From: Ipomoea triloba
Lineage: Eukaryota; Streptophyta; Magnoliopsida; Solanales; Convolvulaceae
Assembly: GCF_003576645.1 (NCBI RefSeq)
Contig: NC_044923.1
Location: forward strand, 8,741,491-8,805,490
Length of the DNA stretch: 64,000 bases
Direction of reading: 5' to 3'
In this document: positions 43,801 through 55,180 of the stretch, piece after piece
How the letters are laid out: every line of letters starts with the position of its first letter
Numbering within the stretch: the stretch's first letter is position 1
Translations under genes and position numbers: made by a program
The notes under the pieces: generated by a model
Told to the model about the DNA's origin: nothing
Database searches by the model: none
Seen by the model: only the letters and a program-made list of their open reading frames with translations

Positions 43801-44475
43801 ATAACTATTTACCAAACACTCCATTAACTATTTAATCAAGTCTAACAGCTAATAGTGGTCAAACAAATCAAAATTGACTTGATAACTAACTATGTTACGG
43901 CCAAAATCTTTGGTTACCAACTTACCATTCATTGTTTACTTTGCTGGTGGTGACAACTGACAAGAATATGAAATTACCTTTGCTTTAAGCTGATTTATGT
44001 GCTCCTTGAATAATAAATCCTGGGCATGAAACAATAATATATAAGATATTTTAATCTCATAATCACCTATATTAAAATCCAGTCATACATAAGACACATC
44101 AAATTTGAAGTTTAATGTACATGAGATGAGATTATGATATACCTTTCTTGCCCTAATGCAGCTTAAGCCTCCTTCCAACTGCTTTTCCATTACTTGTAGC
44201 TCATCAATAGAGCATGAATCTAAACCTTCACCTAAAAGCTTTCTACAATTTTAATAAATAATGTTTAGCTTAGTTCTTTTTTGCCAAATATACAAGAAAT
44301 TAAATAGGCGGAAATTAAATAGGCTTCTTCGGGTACTGCTTCACTCCAACATGACAAATCATTATAGTGTTAAGTGCCACAAAGTATTCTATAAAAACGT
44401 CGTAAATAATTACCTTTTATTGTCTTCAAGAAGATTGATGTTCTTACTTAATGTAGCAACCTCTTCTTTTGTAAG
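40838..44475 (-). CDS. SOC1/AGL42-type MADS-box gene, five 3' exons (5' part not found)
   Basis: SOC1-clade MADS proteins are nuclear transcription factors that promote flowering or control floral organ senescence. Five minus-strand exons are seen: 44475-44414 (62 bp), 44242-44143 (100), 44019-43978 (42), 43155-43114 (42) and 40942-40838 (105, TAG stop). All have GT/AG borders and join in frame to 116 residues. The sizes 62-100-42-42 are the classic K-box exon sizes of plant MIKC genes. The K-box starts in LTKEEVATLSKNINLLEDNK, continues with KLLGEGLDSCSIDELQ and IRARKDLLFKEHINQLKAK, and the last exon ends VETELYIGLPSQ, the SOC1-type C-terminal motif. Exon 1 (MADS domain) and exon 2 were not found up to position 64000. 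Either intron 1 is very large or the gene is 5'-truncated. Introns carry MITEs. Confidence 0.9.
41129..41640. repeat. Degenerate minisatellite with CACCTTAAG core
   Basis: The nonamer CACCTTAAG or close variants (GCACCTTAAGCACACAAA) occur roughly twenty times at irregular 18-30-bp spacing. It forms most of the interior of the element described at 41196-41754. Confidence 0.85.
41161..41195. repeat. (CA)n(TA)n microsatellite
   Basis: ACAC run followed directly by TA units at the left border of the next element. Confidence 0.9.
41196..41754. mobile_element. Micron-like element between (TA)n runs, in a MADS intron
   Basis: GGGAGTGGATCAGGTGC starts immediately after a (TA)n run and CGGAACCCGTTCA ends immediately before another (TA)n run (41755-41776). 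Targeting of TA microsatellites is known for plant Micron-type MITEs. The inner CACCTTAAG minisatellite is the bulk of it. Family assignment is an inference. Confidence 0.5.
41755..41776. repeat. (TA)n microsatellite
   Basis: About eleven TA units on the right border of the Micron-like element. Confidence 0.9.
41805..42140. repeat. Unclassified interspersed repeat, copy 2
   Basis: Diverged copy of 25050-25395 (shared CTTTAATTCG..ACATTTAAA, ATATCT(C/T)(T/C)(A/G)TCACAAATAATAA, ATGA(T/A)AAAATTGTGCA and TTTTTATATTA(T/A)T). It contains its own 28-bp tandem duplication at 41998-42055 (TACATGTACATACACATACA...). Lies in the last intron of the MADS gene. Confidence 0.6.
42330..42789. mobile_element. 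Tourist-type MITE with TTA target duplication
   Basis: The element is 42333-42786, flanked by TTA on both sides. Ends GGATGTGTTTGGTT / AACCAAACACACCC. The TTA target and GG(G/A)-type ends are those of PIF/Harbinger Tourist elements. In the last MADS intron. Confidence 0.88.
43278..43823. mobile_element. hAT-like fold-back MITE in a MADS intron
   Basis: Left edge GTTGTTTAGTAAATAGCTGG..., right edge ...ATAACTATTTACCAAACACTCC; the arms (about 43280-43420 and 43680-43823) are imperfect inverted repeats. A second internal pair with TGTTTGGTAAAATAGTTAG suggests a composite. It makes up most of the 822-bp intron between the two 42-bp exons. Confidence 0.75.
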
Positions 44476-45262
44476 CTATACAAACAAAATACTTTAAATT
44501 AGGTAAACACTAGCTTTTAAAACCCAGCTTGGCTTGAAGTTAAGGCATAGTCCAAAAAAATAAAAAAAGTATAGTTTCAAAGCATGAATTTAAGTCATCA
44601 AGAGGCAAAAATAGATTTTATTGGGAACCATATTTGTAGGGCTCCATATCATAACAATATACACAATTTCTGCCTATCAAGAAACAATTTAAGGAGAGTT
44701 AAGAAGGAGATTGAAAATCATGAAGCAAGTTTATCACCCATCAATCAATAGCATAGATTAACATAAGAGTGTGTTTGGTTGGAGACTTTTGCACCCTACT
44801 ATGAGTTTTGACATTGCAGGTTTGTTTGTCTATTTATGTTATCCTACTATTGGAATCAAATCCTATAGTAATTATAATACCCATTATCTTTTTTTACTCT
44901 TCTACTTTTGAACAATGGAATAAAAAATAAAGAGAAAAATAAATAAATAAAAAGGTCATTTTCTATATTTAGCCACTTAACCAATGTAGTCCCCATTCAT
45001 TTTCATGAAACAAATCTTTAATCCCATCTCCTCTCACTATTCTCTAATTAAAAACAGAGCACAAGACAAACAATATAATACAGTCCACTCAATTATCCCA
45101 AACTCATTTGAATCAAATTAAACAACCCATACGTATCTTGCATTGCAAGGGCATTGACATTATTTTCAACAGGAAATCAGGAAAATGTGTTTTCCTTTTC
45201 AAATAAGGTGCAATTTTAGTCTCTTTTGCAATGTAACTGTTGAACTCTATTAGGATTTTTAT
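44476..45262. other. MADS upstream intron or flank, no exon found
   Basis: I searched the minus strand for the MADS domain and the small second exon and found neither. AT-rich; a GTGTGTTTGGTTGGAGAC phrase at 44770 resembles a MITE edge. Confidence 0.45.
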
Positions 45263-45509
45263 TCATGCATCCATGAGTATTTTAGTAATTTTTTATGTTT
45301 TATTTTTTAACCCCTCTTCATTATGAAGGTTTATATCATAGTGACTCAATTGTTCAACATAGGCTAAATTTATATTCACTAATAGAGTTTTTCTTCATCC
45401 ATGGGTATTTTAGTAATTTTTTATGTTTCATTTTTTTAACCCCTCTTCATTATGAAGGCTTATATCATAGTGACTCAATTGTTCAACATAGGCTAAATTT
45501 ATATTCACT
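45263..45509. repeat. Tandem duplication of about 128 bp
   Basis: The block from CATCCATG(A/G)GTATTTTAGTAATTT to TAAATTTATATTCACT occurs twice in a row with few differences, including a one-base length change in a T run. Confidence 0.92.
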
Positions 45510-45974
45510 GCACATAATAAGGAACTCCCTCATTTTGAGATGACAAATTTCACCTATGTGACCAGTTGAGTTACTTATACTAGCAAATGTTGTAAATTCC
45601 TTGTAATACAGGTTAAAATACTAAATACACATGCTAAGTAAAATTGCAACTTATTTGAAAAGTTTGGGCCACGTTGCAATGACAAAAAGTACTAGGATTA
45701 AAATGAGTAGTTGAAAATAATTGAGCAAGTACTTATTTTCAAAGTTCATAGTAATATATTAATATATAGATTAGAGATCAACCAGTAATTCAGTTTATAT
45801 ATTTACCAGTTGAAAGGTACAAGAATGCATATATTCATCTGTAGCCAGCAAAATGTGCATTATTCATCTGAGAAAAAGCATCTGAATGCATACCTGTGAA
45901 TCCCCTATAGCCAGCAAAAACCTTATCCCTCCTCTTTTCATCGTCTCCTCATTTCGTCGCTTCCTCGTCACTCT

Positions 45975-46192
45975 TAAGATCAATAGTCTTGATCTTTTGA
46001 TTTTAGTTTGTATTTTTAAAACCTTTAATCCGATTATAGAGTCATACCTAACCAAACATCAATATTGGTAGTTATTTCAATTCCACCTTATTACTAACAA
46101 ACACGCAAAATAGTTTCACCAAAACATATTCAATTACCAAATATTTGATTTCCATTCCAATTCCGATTTCCGTGTTCGAACCAGACACACCA
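45975..46192. mobile_element. Relic of the Tourist family (right part only)
   Basis: ATCAATAGTCTTGATCTTTTGATTTTAGTTTG... to ATTCCGATTTCCGTGTTCGAACCAGACACACC parallels 42590-42786. The left part is missing. Confidence 0.6.
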
Positions 46193-46845
46193 TTCGTGGT
46201 TTTAATGCACAAAAAGGCATTGAAGCTCAGAAGTTCCTTGAAGAAAAAAAGAACATATATATGGGAAAGAAAACAGAGGCCAGGCCAAGGGATAAGGATG
46301 GAGAAGCTACACCTCTAGGGATATTTGTTTGAGAACAAGGCTAACCCCTTAAAAAACCTTTATATTCAAGCTCTAAACTATAGCCATACCCCCTATCACA
46401 AATGATGAAAAAGTAGATGGACCAACTATTTACATTTAGCTAGATAGATTTCTAGTTTAGATAAAGAATATGTGTTGGTTTTGTATATTAAGGTGTGGTC
46501 TTAATCCAATGTGATGACTATGGCTTTGAATGTTGAGAGAAGTTGTACTCCATAAGATAATGTGTTGAATCAAACTGTGTTAGAGCGTGGGTCAAGGCTG
46601 GTTTAATAGAGCTTGAGGTATTCGTAGTGGATAGAGTGTTTTAATTGTTGAGAATCAAGTTATTTTAAAAATGTTTCAAAAAAAGTTATCCTAAAAATTA
46701 AATCAATGCATCAAACTGTATAAGTAAGATGGCTTAAAGTTTGTTCATACTATCTAACAATCAAACACTTATACAATGATCTCGACTAATGAAGAACAAG
46801 CAATGGTTAATTATAACCTTCATCATCTTTTTTGTCTTCATCTAC
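46193..46845. other. Spacer without recognisable genes
   Basis: No exon or element end is recognised. Confidence 0.4.
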
Positions 46846-46849
46846 TTCT

Positions 46850-48790
46850 CGACAATGGGTTATTGATTCAGGTGCTAGTACTTATATAATAGGAAATTCA
46901 AGTATCATATATACTTATTACTCCATCTAATTGGATAGTATTGTTACCTTAACTAATGGATCTAAAGCATCAATTTCGAGTAAGGGTAGTACCAAGGTCA
47001 CCCCATCGTATAGTGTCAATTGAGTCCAATTTTGCAAATATACCTACTTGTATTATCATATATGTTTATCCTCACTAATCAAAAGAGGTTAGTCTCCCTA
47101 TAGATGGGCCAATTGTTCCTCCTCCGATCCTTTACCAGAATCACTATCAACTAATGTTGATTTAGATTTATCTCTCTCTTGCTCTATGAAAAGGCACTCA
47201 TAGTTTTGTTCACCCCATTTGCCCGTTTATCTTACATCACCATTTGTCTCCTTTGTCTCATGCCTTTATCTTTCAGTTATACTTTATCTCCACACTCAAA
47301 AGTTCACACCAAGCTCTATCTCATCTTCGATGGAAACCAGCTATGGAGGAAGAAATAAAGGCACTTGATACTAATGGGACACTGGATTTGGCTTACCTTC
47401 CTTTTGGTAAGTCATTGGGTGTAAATGGGTGTATGTGCTAAATTCTAATCTATTGTGGCTAGATTAAAGGCATGATTAGAGGCAAAAAGCTATGCACACA
47501 ATTATGGTGTAGATTAGAATGACACTTACTCCCCTATAACTAAGCTTACCTTTTTTAACATCTTTATATCCTTAACTACTAATAATCAATAGCCTTTACA
47601 TCAAATAGATCGATCAGATGTTAAGAATGCATTCTTGCATGGTGATTTAGCTAATGTAGTGTCTATGGAACAACCACGTACCTAGGTTTATTACTTAGGG
47701 AGAATCTTGGAAGGTATGTCAATTACAGAAATCTCTATATAGCTTAAACAACCACCCTAAGCATGGTATGGACAATTTAGTAATGCAATATGAGTTAGGC
47801 TTGCAAAAGTGTGCTTGCCATCATACTATATTTTTTTAGGCACATAAATGATGGTTGCATTCTTTTAATATTGTACGTAGATGATATTGTGATCACAACT
47901 AATAATGCTAAATGAATCAAGATTCTCAAAACCTTAATTCCTTTAAATGAAGTTCCACACTATAGATCTTGGCTCATTGAAATACTTCTTGGAGATTGAA
48001 TATGCTTGTTTTAGGAAGCACATATTTCTCTCACAAAGGAAGTATGAGTTCGACTTGTTAAAGGATATTAGCTTCTTTGACTCGAAGGCATGAGAACTTC
48101 TTTAGATCAAAATATCAATTTGATCATAAGATAGTGGGAGCTACATATGGAGCCAAAACATTATGAAAAACTTGTTCGAAGACTCAACTACCTCACGATC
48201 ACTCAACCAGACATTGTATTTCATGTTAGCATATATAGCATGTCAATTTATAAAGGCTCCTATAGTTAAATACGTAAAATGCACCAAGAAATGAAATAAT
48301 ACATGTTCATCAAGACATGCATAGATTTTGAACCCTTTTCTGTAAGTAACAACAAATATATTATTAGGTATTGTGTGTTTGTGAGAGGAAACTTGGTTTT
48401 GTGGAAAATCAAGAAATAAAAGATATGGTTAGATGACTTACCATAAAGTCTAAGTATCATGCTATAGTTCAAAGCACACGTAAACTTGTATGGATACACA
48501 ACTTATTTGAAGGAGATTGATATTAACACACAGAAATCATTGATATTATGTGTGAAAATCAACTAACCACTAATATTGCCAACGATTGTGTTTTATTAAT
48601 GGACAAAGCATATTGAGCTAGATTTTCATTTCACAAATTAAAATATTCAATTGAGATTAATTTCAACACATGTGCAAATTGTAGATCATTTGGTAGATTT
48701 AATCATTAAAGGGCTCAAAAGATGTATAGTTGATTACATTTGTTACATGTTGAATGTAACGTGATTAACATCTATATTCCAATTTGAGAG
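46850..48790 (+). mobile_element. Ty1-copia relic
   Basis: Protease-type start QWVIDSGASTYIIGNSS at about 46850, then a jump (integrase absent) to RT pieces: LRWKPAMEEEIKALDTNGTL (47322-47385), LYVDDIVI-like at 47870-47895, RLNYLTITQPDIVFHVS (48180-48240), and broken RNase H to about 48690. The wording is close to the 52-56-kb element, so probably the same family, internally deleted. Confidence 0.75.
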
Positions 48791-49151
48791 GGAGTGTTAG
48801 TCTTGAATGGTACCCTAACTCTAATGGACCAAGCTCACTTTGATTTTGAGTTATTCGTGTGTTTGTGTGCGCGCATGCATGTGTTATTCTAATTGTACTT
48901 TAATTTGACGTAATATAATGAGTACTCTTTTACACAATATCTTATACTTCAAAGTCTTGGAATAGAAATGTTATAACCTTGACACTAAATACAACTTGGG
49001 TAAGTTTGATGGTAAGTCAAATGAAACATATTTCATAGTTATTCAACTAAGAGTAAAGTATATAAAGCATATAAGAAAATAGTTGTTGTAGTTGAAAAAT
49101 CTATGCATGTGACTTCTTATTAAACTAATTCTTTTAAACCAAGAAAGCATA

Positions 49152-49186
<35 letters not shown>

Positions 49187-49811
49187 AAGGCACACTTAGA
49201 GCTTTTGTTGGCTTCATATATTATCTTTCTTTTGATTTATATATAAAGACACACTTGGAGCAATCATGGTCTAGCTAAGAACCTTGAATATTAACCATAT
49301 ATTGTTTAAAAGTTTTAGCATCTTCAATATTTTTCCTTTACTCTTTGAAGCCTAATTTTTAAGGTTTAACAAACTTTTAAAGTTTCATTAAATTCCTTGA
49401 AAGCTTTCTCTTATCCATCCTTCTAACTTTCAAGTTCTTAATAAATTGAACCTTTGAGTTTACTTTTGATTAATATTCTTAAGAGTCCCACATTGATAAA
49501 ATAAGAGAGACCATATGGGTTTATAAGACTATGAGTTAGACTAGGTAATTGATTGGATTCGATCTTTTAGTGTGGTTTAACGTATGTGCATTATAGATAG
49601 GTGTGCAACCTCATCAATGAGGGTTATTTAAGGTTTGTTTTATTGCCAACTTAGTGAAGTGGGTTGAAGTTTGTTTATTGTGAAATCTCAAGGAATGAGT
49701 CCTTAGAATGTATGTGTTTAAAACACTCTAAAATCCTAGGTTTTTATCATCAATGGTAATTTGGTAACTTAGATAGCACTTGTAATAATTCAACTATAAA
49801 ACTTATAATTG
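48791..49811. other. Spacer with microsatellite
   Basis: A (GT)n(TA)n microsatellite at 49152-49186. A repeated phrase ATATATAAAG(G/A)CACACTT(A/G)GAGC occurs at about 49180 and 49240. No gene. Confidence 0.45.
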
Positions 49812-50046
49812 GTCATGTGTAAGACTGTCTCATGTGAGACGGATCTCAAAATGTAATGAGTTTTAACGAAAACAAAATACTTCTCATATGCCAACAATTA
49901 TTACATTTCCAGTAATGATTTTCAAGAAAAAAGTATTACGTTTTTTTTAAAGTAATACTTTTCATTGAAAATGTAATACTTGATTACACATAGAAAAATA
50001 TTAAATACTTGAGACACATCTCACATGAGATTCTTTTACACAAGTT
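49812..50046. mobile_element. MITE related to 27219-27598
   Basis: Left TGGTCATGTGTAAGACTGTCTCATGTGAGACGGATCTC; right GACACATCTCACATGAGATTCTTTTACACAAGT. The arms pair, and the interior AAAAGTATTAC/GTAATACTTTT phrases pair as well. Confidence 0.7.
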
Positions 50047-50615
50047 TTTGTGTAAAACATAATGTCCTTCTAATTCACCTCTCCTCTCTTAGGATATTTG
50101 TACTATTTCAAAAAGGTCTAAATGTTCAAATTTCCAGCAATGGTAGAGAAAGCATCATTTCTTCCTCTTACTATTATACCAATGATTTTGATCATTGGTA
50201 AATAGCTATTTTCTTGTAGGGGTTATTTTATTCAATATATTTCAGCCAAATCTAAACTTGTATAACTTATAATGCCAATATTTGAGTTCATTGTGCATAT
50301 TCTTTTATCATACATTTTATTAGCTTAAAGTTATTAATTTAGATTGATATTATGTTATACTCACATTATTTTTAGTATTTATGCAAGAGAAGATGATTGG
50401 ATTGAAGAAATAATAAACATTTTGAGGCCAAAACGAGAAAAGAAAGTTCCTTGCTTTTCCTCACATGATGAACTTCTGAAAAGGAATTAGCATTCTCATT
50501 GATAATCTAGCAAGCATGAGGTAGTGCAACGCCTAGGGCACAAAAGGCACTCAATGGGACTGGGTAATCCTGCCACTTAACCAATTAACACGTGTCTCTT
50601 CTTACGTATGTCTTC
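50047..50615. other. Spacer without recognisable genes
   Basis: Nothing recognised other than the LTR boundary at its right end. Confidence 0.4.
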
Positions 50616-50941
50616 TGTTGAGATAAGTGAGAAGAAGAATCAAAAATAATTGCAGAAAGTAAAGAAGACAAGAAGACAAGATTTACGTGGTTCGGCAATG
50701 TGCATATATCAATGGGGGCGAAACTGGTCTTTTTATTAATTGTGATGGTAGAACATCCAATGTATAAGCAACCCTAAACAAGGTACATGTACAAAATTAG
50801 CTATGTGTCCCTATTACTAGGGCGCTGCCCTCACACCCCATCCATTCTACATTATGAACTTTGTTGCGCTCTGGTCACTCCGCTCTGCTCTGTTTCGTCC
50901 AACAGCTATCATCTTCCAATACATATGATACATACACAACA
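50616..50941 (-). mobile_element. Tork-type copia 3' LTR
   Basis: On the minus strand it starts TGTTGTGTATGTATC directly after a polypurine tract (AAGGTGGAAATT) and ends TTATCTCAACA; 326 bp, TG...CA. It shares long stretches with 56893-57180 and 63740-64000, such as ACATGTACC(T/A)TG and CACAATTAATAAAA. Confidence 0.8.
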
Positions 50942-52080
50942 AATTTCCACCTTAGCCGATATGACACCTTAGGAGAAAAAACTGATATAGCATATACCCA
51001 TGGGTCAGGGTAACCATGCTCATCTAGCATCTAGAAACATCCAACAAGTCTAAACAATGTTTGAACTAGTTAGTAGTGACTGCATTTGTCAACATGTCTG
51101 CAACATTCTCACTAGTATGAATTTTCTTCAACAATATTTAACCAAAAGCATCTAACTCTCTAACCTTATGAAACCTCACATCATTATGCTTAGTTTTGAC
51201 ATGATATACTTCATTTTTAGCCAAAAAGACTAGCTGTCACAATGTAACTAAACTTCACCTTAATCAAACCTGAAAGAAAGCCAATTCCATCATCAAACCT
51301 GAAGGCCATAAAACCTCTTTAATTTCCATAGTCACAACCATGTATTATGTTTTAGTTGTAAACAAAGCTATAATAGACTGAACTAATGGCCTCCAACAAA
51401 TAGGACTAACACCAAGAGTAAAGATATACCTCGTTGTAGAAAGCATGTTATCCATATCACCAACATAATATGAATCCATATATCCACAACTAAAGGCTCA
51501 CTGTGCTAATTCACAAATACAATACCATGCCACTTAGTGCCTCTCAAGTACTGGAGAATCCACTTAACTACCTCTCAATGCTACTTCCCAAGTTTAGACA
51601 TGAACTTAATAACATGGCTAACATCATGAACCAAATCAAGTCATGTACAAACCATCGCATACATTAAGTAGCCAACTGCACTACATAAGGAACCTTTGTC
51701 ATATATTCAATCTCGCTAAATGTCTAGGGAGAGCTAAAAATGATTAGTCAAAGTAATAGTAACTGATTTATACTGACTCATCCCAAATCTGTCAAGGACT
51801 TTCTCAATATAACTCTGTTGAGTTAGTTACAATTTCCTTACACCTCTATCTCTGTGAATTTCCATGCCAAGAATTTTATGTGCAACACCAAAGTCTTTCA
51901 TATCGAATTCCTAACTCAGCTTTCAATTGAATAACATCATTCATACTCATAGCATCAATCAACATATCATTCACATACAGTAACAAAAGAAAAATAAAAG
52001 AACCATTATCAAGGCTCTTAACATAGACACAACAATTATAATTGTTAGACATTATAAATGGTAGGAATATATTTAACAAG
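50942..52080 (-). mobile_element. Tork-type copia, RT/RNase H part (minus)
   Basis: Minus-strand coding pieces: RT with NYNCCVYVKSLDNGSFIFLL and YVNDMLI (52043-51900), then in shifting frames segments like LTQQSYIEK, GYLMYAMVCT and AEYM-type RNase H remains, and near 51075 the Tork/Tnt1-type tail ..NTADMLTK.... Stops are frequent. It runs straight into the LTR at 50941. The coding sequence is cut at 52043 by the 5' LTR of another copia element. Confidence 0.75.
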
Positions 52081-52214
52081 ATATTATGGATTAATGTGTA
52101 TATTCTTATAGATTGGGTTCCTATCCTTACCTTAGTTAATATATAGTTTATTGTATAAATGTGTATATTATTTAGTTTGAAAAATATGAAAAATATAGAG
52201 TTCTTCTGTTAACA
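52043..52214 (+). mobile_element. 5' LTR of a nested copia element
   Basis: TGTTAGACATTATAAATGG...TTCTGTTAACA, 172 bp, followed at once by TGGTATCGGAGAT, a good match to the initiator-Met tRNA primer-binding site. Start and end are TG and CA. Confidence 0.8.
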
Positions 52215-52679
52215 TGGTATCGGAGATTTTATTTTCTTCTTCTTCTTCTTCTTCTTTTGAGCCTACAACAGAAGTTTGGGTTGGGAGTATTGCCTGCAGT
52301 TTGTTCTCACCGCCTGCACAAGAGGAGTCGTCCGTTGCCGATATCGACCGGTCTGCCAAGTTTGGGGTTGTTCTGCCCTACGTGTGTCCCACTCGCGCAG
52401 CCATTTCTCTCTCCGACTTTCTCAAACGCCGGCGTGTGCGCCATTCTCCATCGCCGGAATCAGCTCCGACTTCCTTTCCCAGCGTCGCCCTATCATCTAC
52501 ATCATCGTTCTGGGATTAGTTTTGCCATTGGAGGTTCCACTAACATCTTTCTATGTTATTTTGGTTTATATAGTTTCTAATTGTTGGGTTGTGACTAGAT
52601 TTTTTATTTCTTTGTTGTTATTAGCTTGCTGGCGTGTTGATACCTTGTTATTAGGTGTTATGGCTAAGAATAATTTCAA

Positions 52680-52869
52680 ATGGGTTATTGATCCAGGAGG
52701 CACAAATCATATGATAGGTAACTCTAGCCTATGGTCTATTTTTCATTCTTCTTTATCAATTTCTCATGTCACTTTAGCTGATGGTTCCACCTCTAGGGTG
52801 CTTGATATTGGTACTACAAATCCAACTCCTAACCTTCCGTTGTCATATGTTTTAAGTCTCCCCAATTAG
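52680..52869 (+). pseudogene. Copia protease/gag-pre-integrase open piece
   Basis: A short open segment of the nested element with the aspartic-protease-type VIDPGGTNHM (family D-S-G-A; here Ser/Ala positions are Pro-Gly-Gly, so the catalytic triplet is damaged) and TLADGSTSRVLDIG. Confidence 0.65.
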
Positions 52870-53296
52870 TCTTTTAATTTGCTCTCTGTTAGTCAAATCA
52901 CTCGTGCTTTGAATTGTTCTATAACATTTTTCCCTAATCATTGTTTGTTTCAGGAACTTACGATGAAGCAAATTATTGGTAAAGGACATGAGTCTGGTGG
53001 TCTCTACATTACTGATTCCCATATGCCAAAAATCGTTGCCTTCTTGGGGATGGGTACTCCCTTTGAAGCTCATTACCGCTTGGGTCACCCTTCTTTACCT
53101 TTGTTGAAAACGATGTGTCTGCAATTTCATCATGTGCCTTCTTTAAATTGTGAGTCTTGCTAGTTTGCTAAACATCATCGAGTTAGTTTAAGTCCTAGAC
53201 TTCATAAACGAGCAAATGCTCCTTCTGAGTTAGTTCATTTAGATGTCTGGGGTCCTTGTCGTGTTATGTCCAAATCTGGGTTTCAGTATTCTGTTA

Positions 53297-54573
53297 CTTT
53301 CTGATAAGTGCCAAAGATACCTAGATTAAGGGTCTAAATTAGGGGAGCAATTGTGCTCATTTGATATCCTTTTGTGAGTAACCTATGGTGTTTTACGCTC
53401 TAATGTGCTAACCAATTGCAAAGCTCTACTCTTGGCACGCGTGGAATGTGGCGTGGAAAACTTCCAGAGAGTTCCACGCCTCACTTCCACGCGTGGAAAG
53501 AAGATGTTGTGGTTAAGTGAAAAGTCCACGCACGTGGACTTGTGCGTGGACTAGGTGATGGCGAGATGTTTGAGGACAAGTGCAAAGGAGGAAGCTATTT
53601 AAGGAGTAGTTTAGATATTTTGTAGGGGTGAATCATTTTGAGAAATTAGATTAGACATTCTAGAGAGAAGCTAGAACTCATTTTCCTAGATTGTAGAGAG
53701 AGAAACATTTACTTTCATTTGCAATCTTGTGGAAGGAGATTTACTTTCAAGTTCATTTATTTGGAATTCTATTGCTTTGCTTTGGTAAATCTCTAATTCT
53801 ACCTTTGATTTGCTTTGCATTTTGATTTCCATTGTTATTTTCATATTGTGCAATTAGATCAATTGCGTTTTACATTTGTTATCATGATTAGGTAATCTTT
53901 CATTAGGAATTGAGTTATGAAGTAACATGATGCTACGTGTGGTTCTGAAATTCTTAATTGGGAGATTGGATTGTGTGGATTGGAGGAATTATTCTTGTTC
54001 ATTATTGATGACTTGTTTGTTTTCTTTGAGGATTATCCAACTCTTTGAATGATCTAAGGCATTAAAGCTAGGCAAGATATTGCTAGGCTTGATGTAGCTC
54101 CACTCAATTGTGATTTCCTATTCTAGTCTTGAAAAGTATGAGTAGGTAAGGTGGTGCAGGCAAAGTGTTTGTGAAAATTCCCCTAAGCCCCTTCGTTGCC
54201 TAAAAAGCATTCCAAAGCTAGGGAGAACTTAGTAGACCTATGGTGAAAGGTACTAGCAAAACCACCTGGGAATAACCAACCACACTAGACAATTTTCCTA
54301 AGCATTAGGCACGCAATGAAGCATCATGTCTACTCAAAATTCATTTCCTAGTTTTCTCCACTTGATTTCAATCTTGTTTTCTTGATTCCTTTGAAACTAC
54401 ATACAACAACAATTCTTTTATTCTTTGATTGTTCGTGATGAGGCGAATGAGGAAGCCGCAAGGCATTCCATAGACTACGAACTAAACAATGCTTCCAATT
54501 TGACCTCCGTTGAGAACGACAAAACTTGGGGGCAACCCCCAATCACATGAGCTAAGAAGCGTAAATCACTTTC
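53297..54573. mobile_element. Gypsy-type solo LTR with 5-bp target duplication
   Basis: The LTR is 53302-54568 (1,267 bp), TGATAAGTGCC...GTAAATCA, flanked by CTTTC at 53297-53301 and 54569-54573. Removing it restores the continuity of the copia integrase reading. It contains repeated palindromic motifs CCACGCGTGG and CCACGCACGTGG (53435-53550) and a terminal AACGACAAAACTTGGGGGCAACCCCC segment of the kind seen at the end of long gypsy LTRs. There is no primer site or coding DNA inside, so it is a product of LTR-LTR recombination. Confidence 0.88.
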
Positions 54574-55180
54574 GTTGATGACTATTCTCGTATGACTTGG
54601 TTATATTTCATGAGAAGTCGGTTTGAATTGTTTTCTCATTTTCGAGCTTTAGTTTTGAGATAAAAACACAATTTGATATTCTTGTTCGTGTTTTGAGAAG
54701 TGATAATGATAAAGAGTACTTTTCTGATCCCTTTTCCTATTATATGCTTGAACATGGTATTTTACACCAATCATCCTGTGTTGACACCCCCTCTCAAAAT
54801 GGGGTTGCCAAAGGAAAAACAAACATTTATTGAAAACTGCTTGGGCTCTCATGTTCCAAATGCAAGTTCCCAAGCATTTTTGGGCTGGTGCAAAGTGTAT
54901 TTTTTTGGGATACTAACGTGTCCAAAAGGGGTATATGTGTTACTATCCAATTACATAACGATATCTAGTATCTATTGATGTAATTTTTCATGAAGATGTC
55001 CCCTTCTCATCTCCTTCACCATCTCATAATCAGAGGGAAGATGATGATGATGTTCTCATCTATACAATGACCAATACTCCCACTTACGTACCCACTACAC
55101 GACCTCCAATCACTTAGGTATATTCCTATAAGCAACAATCTGTTATTTTAGAAACTGTTACCCTAACCCCGGAAACCTCT

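Noticed and set aside
45864..46055. MADS-domain exon on the minus strand, from its basic RKRRNEE run
   Set aside because: The surrounding residues do not follow the MADS order, and the stretch overlaps the Tourist relic.
52214..52519. Serine-rich protein gene starting at the nested copia primer site
   Set aside because: The ATG overlaps the tRNA primer-binding site directly after an LTR, and the frame ends before protease; it is retroelement leader sequence.
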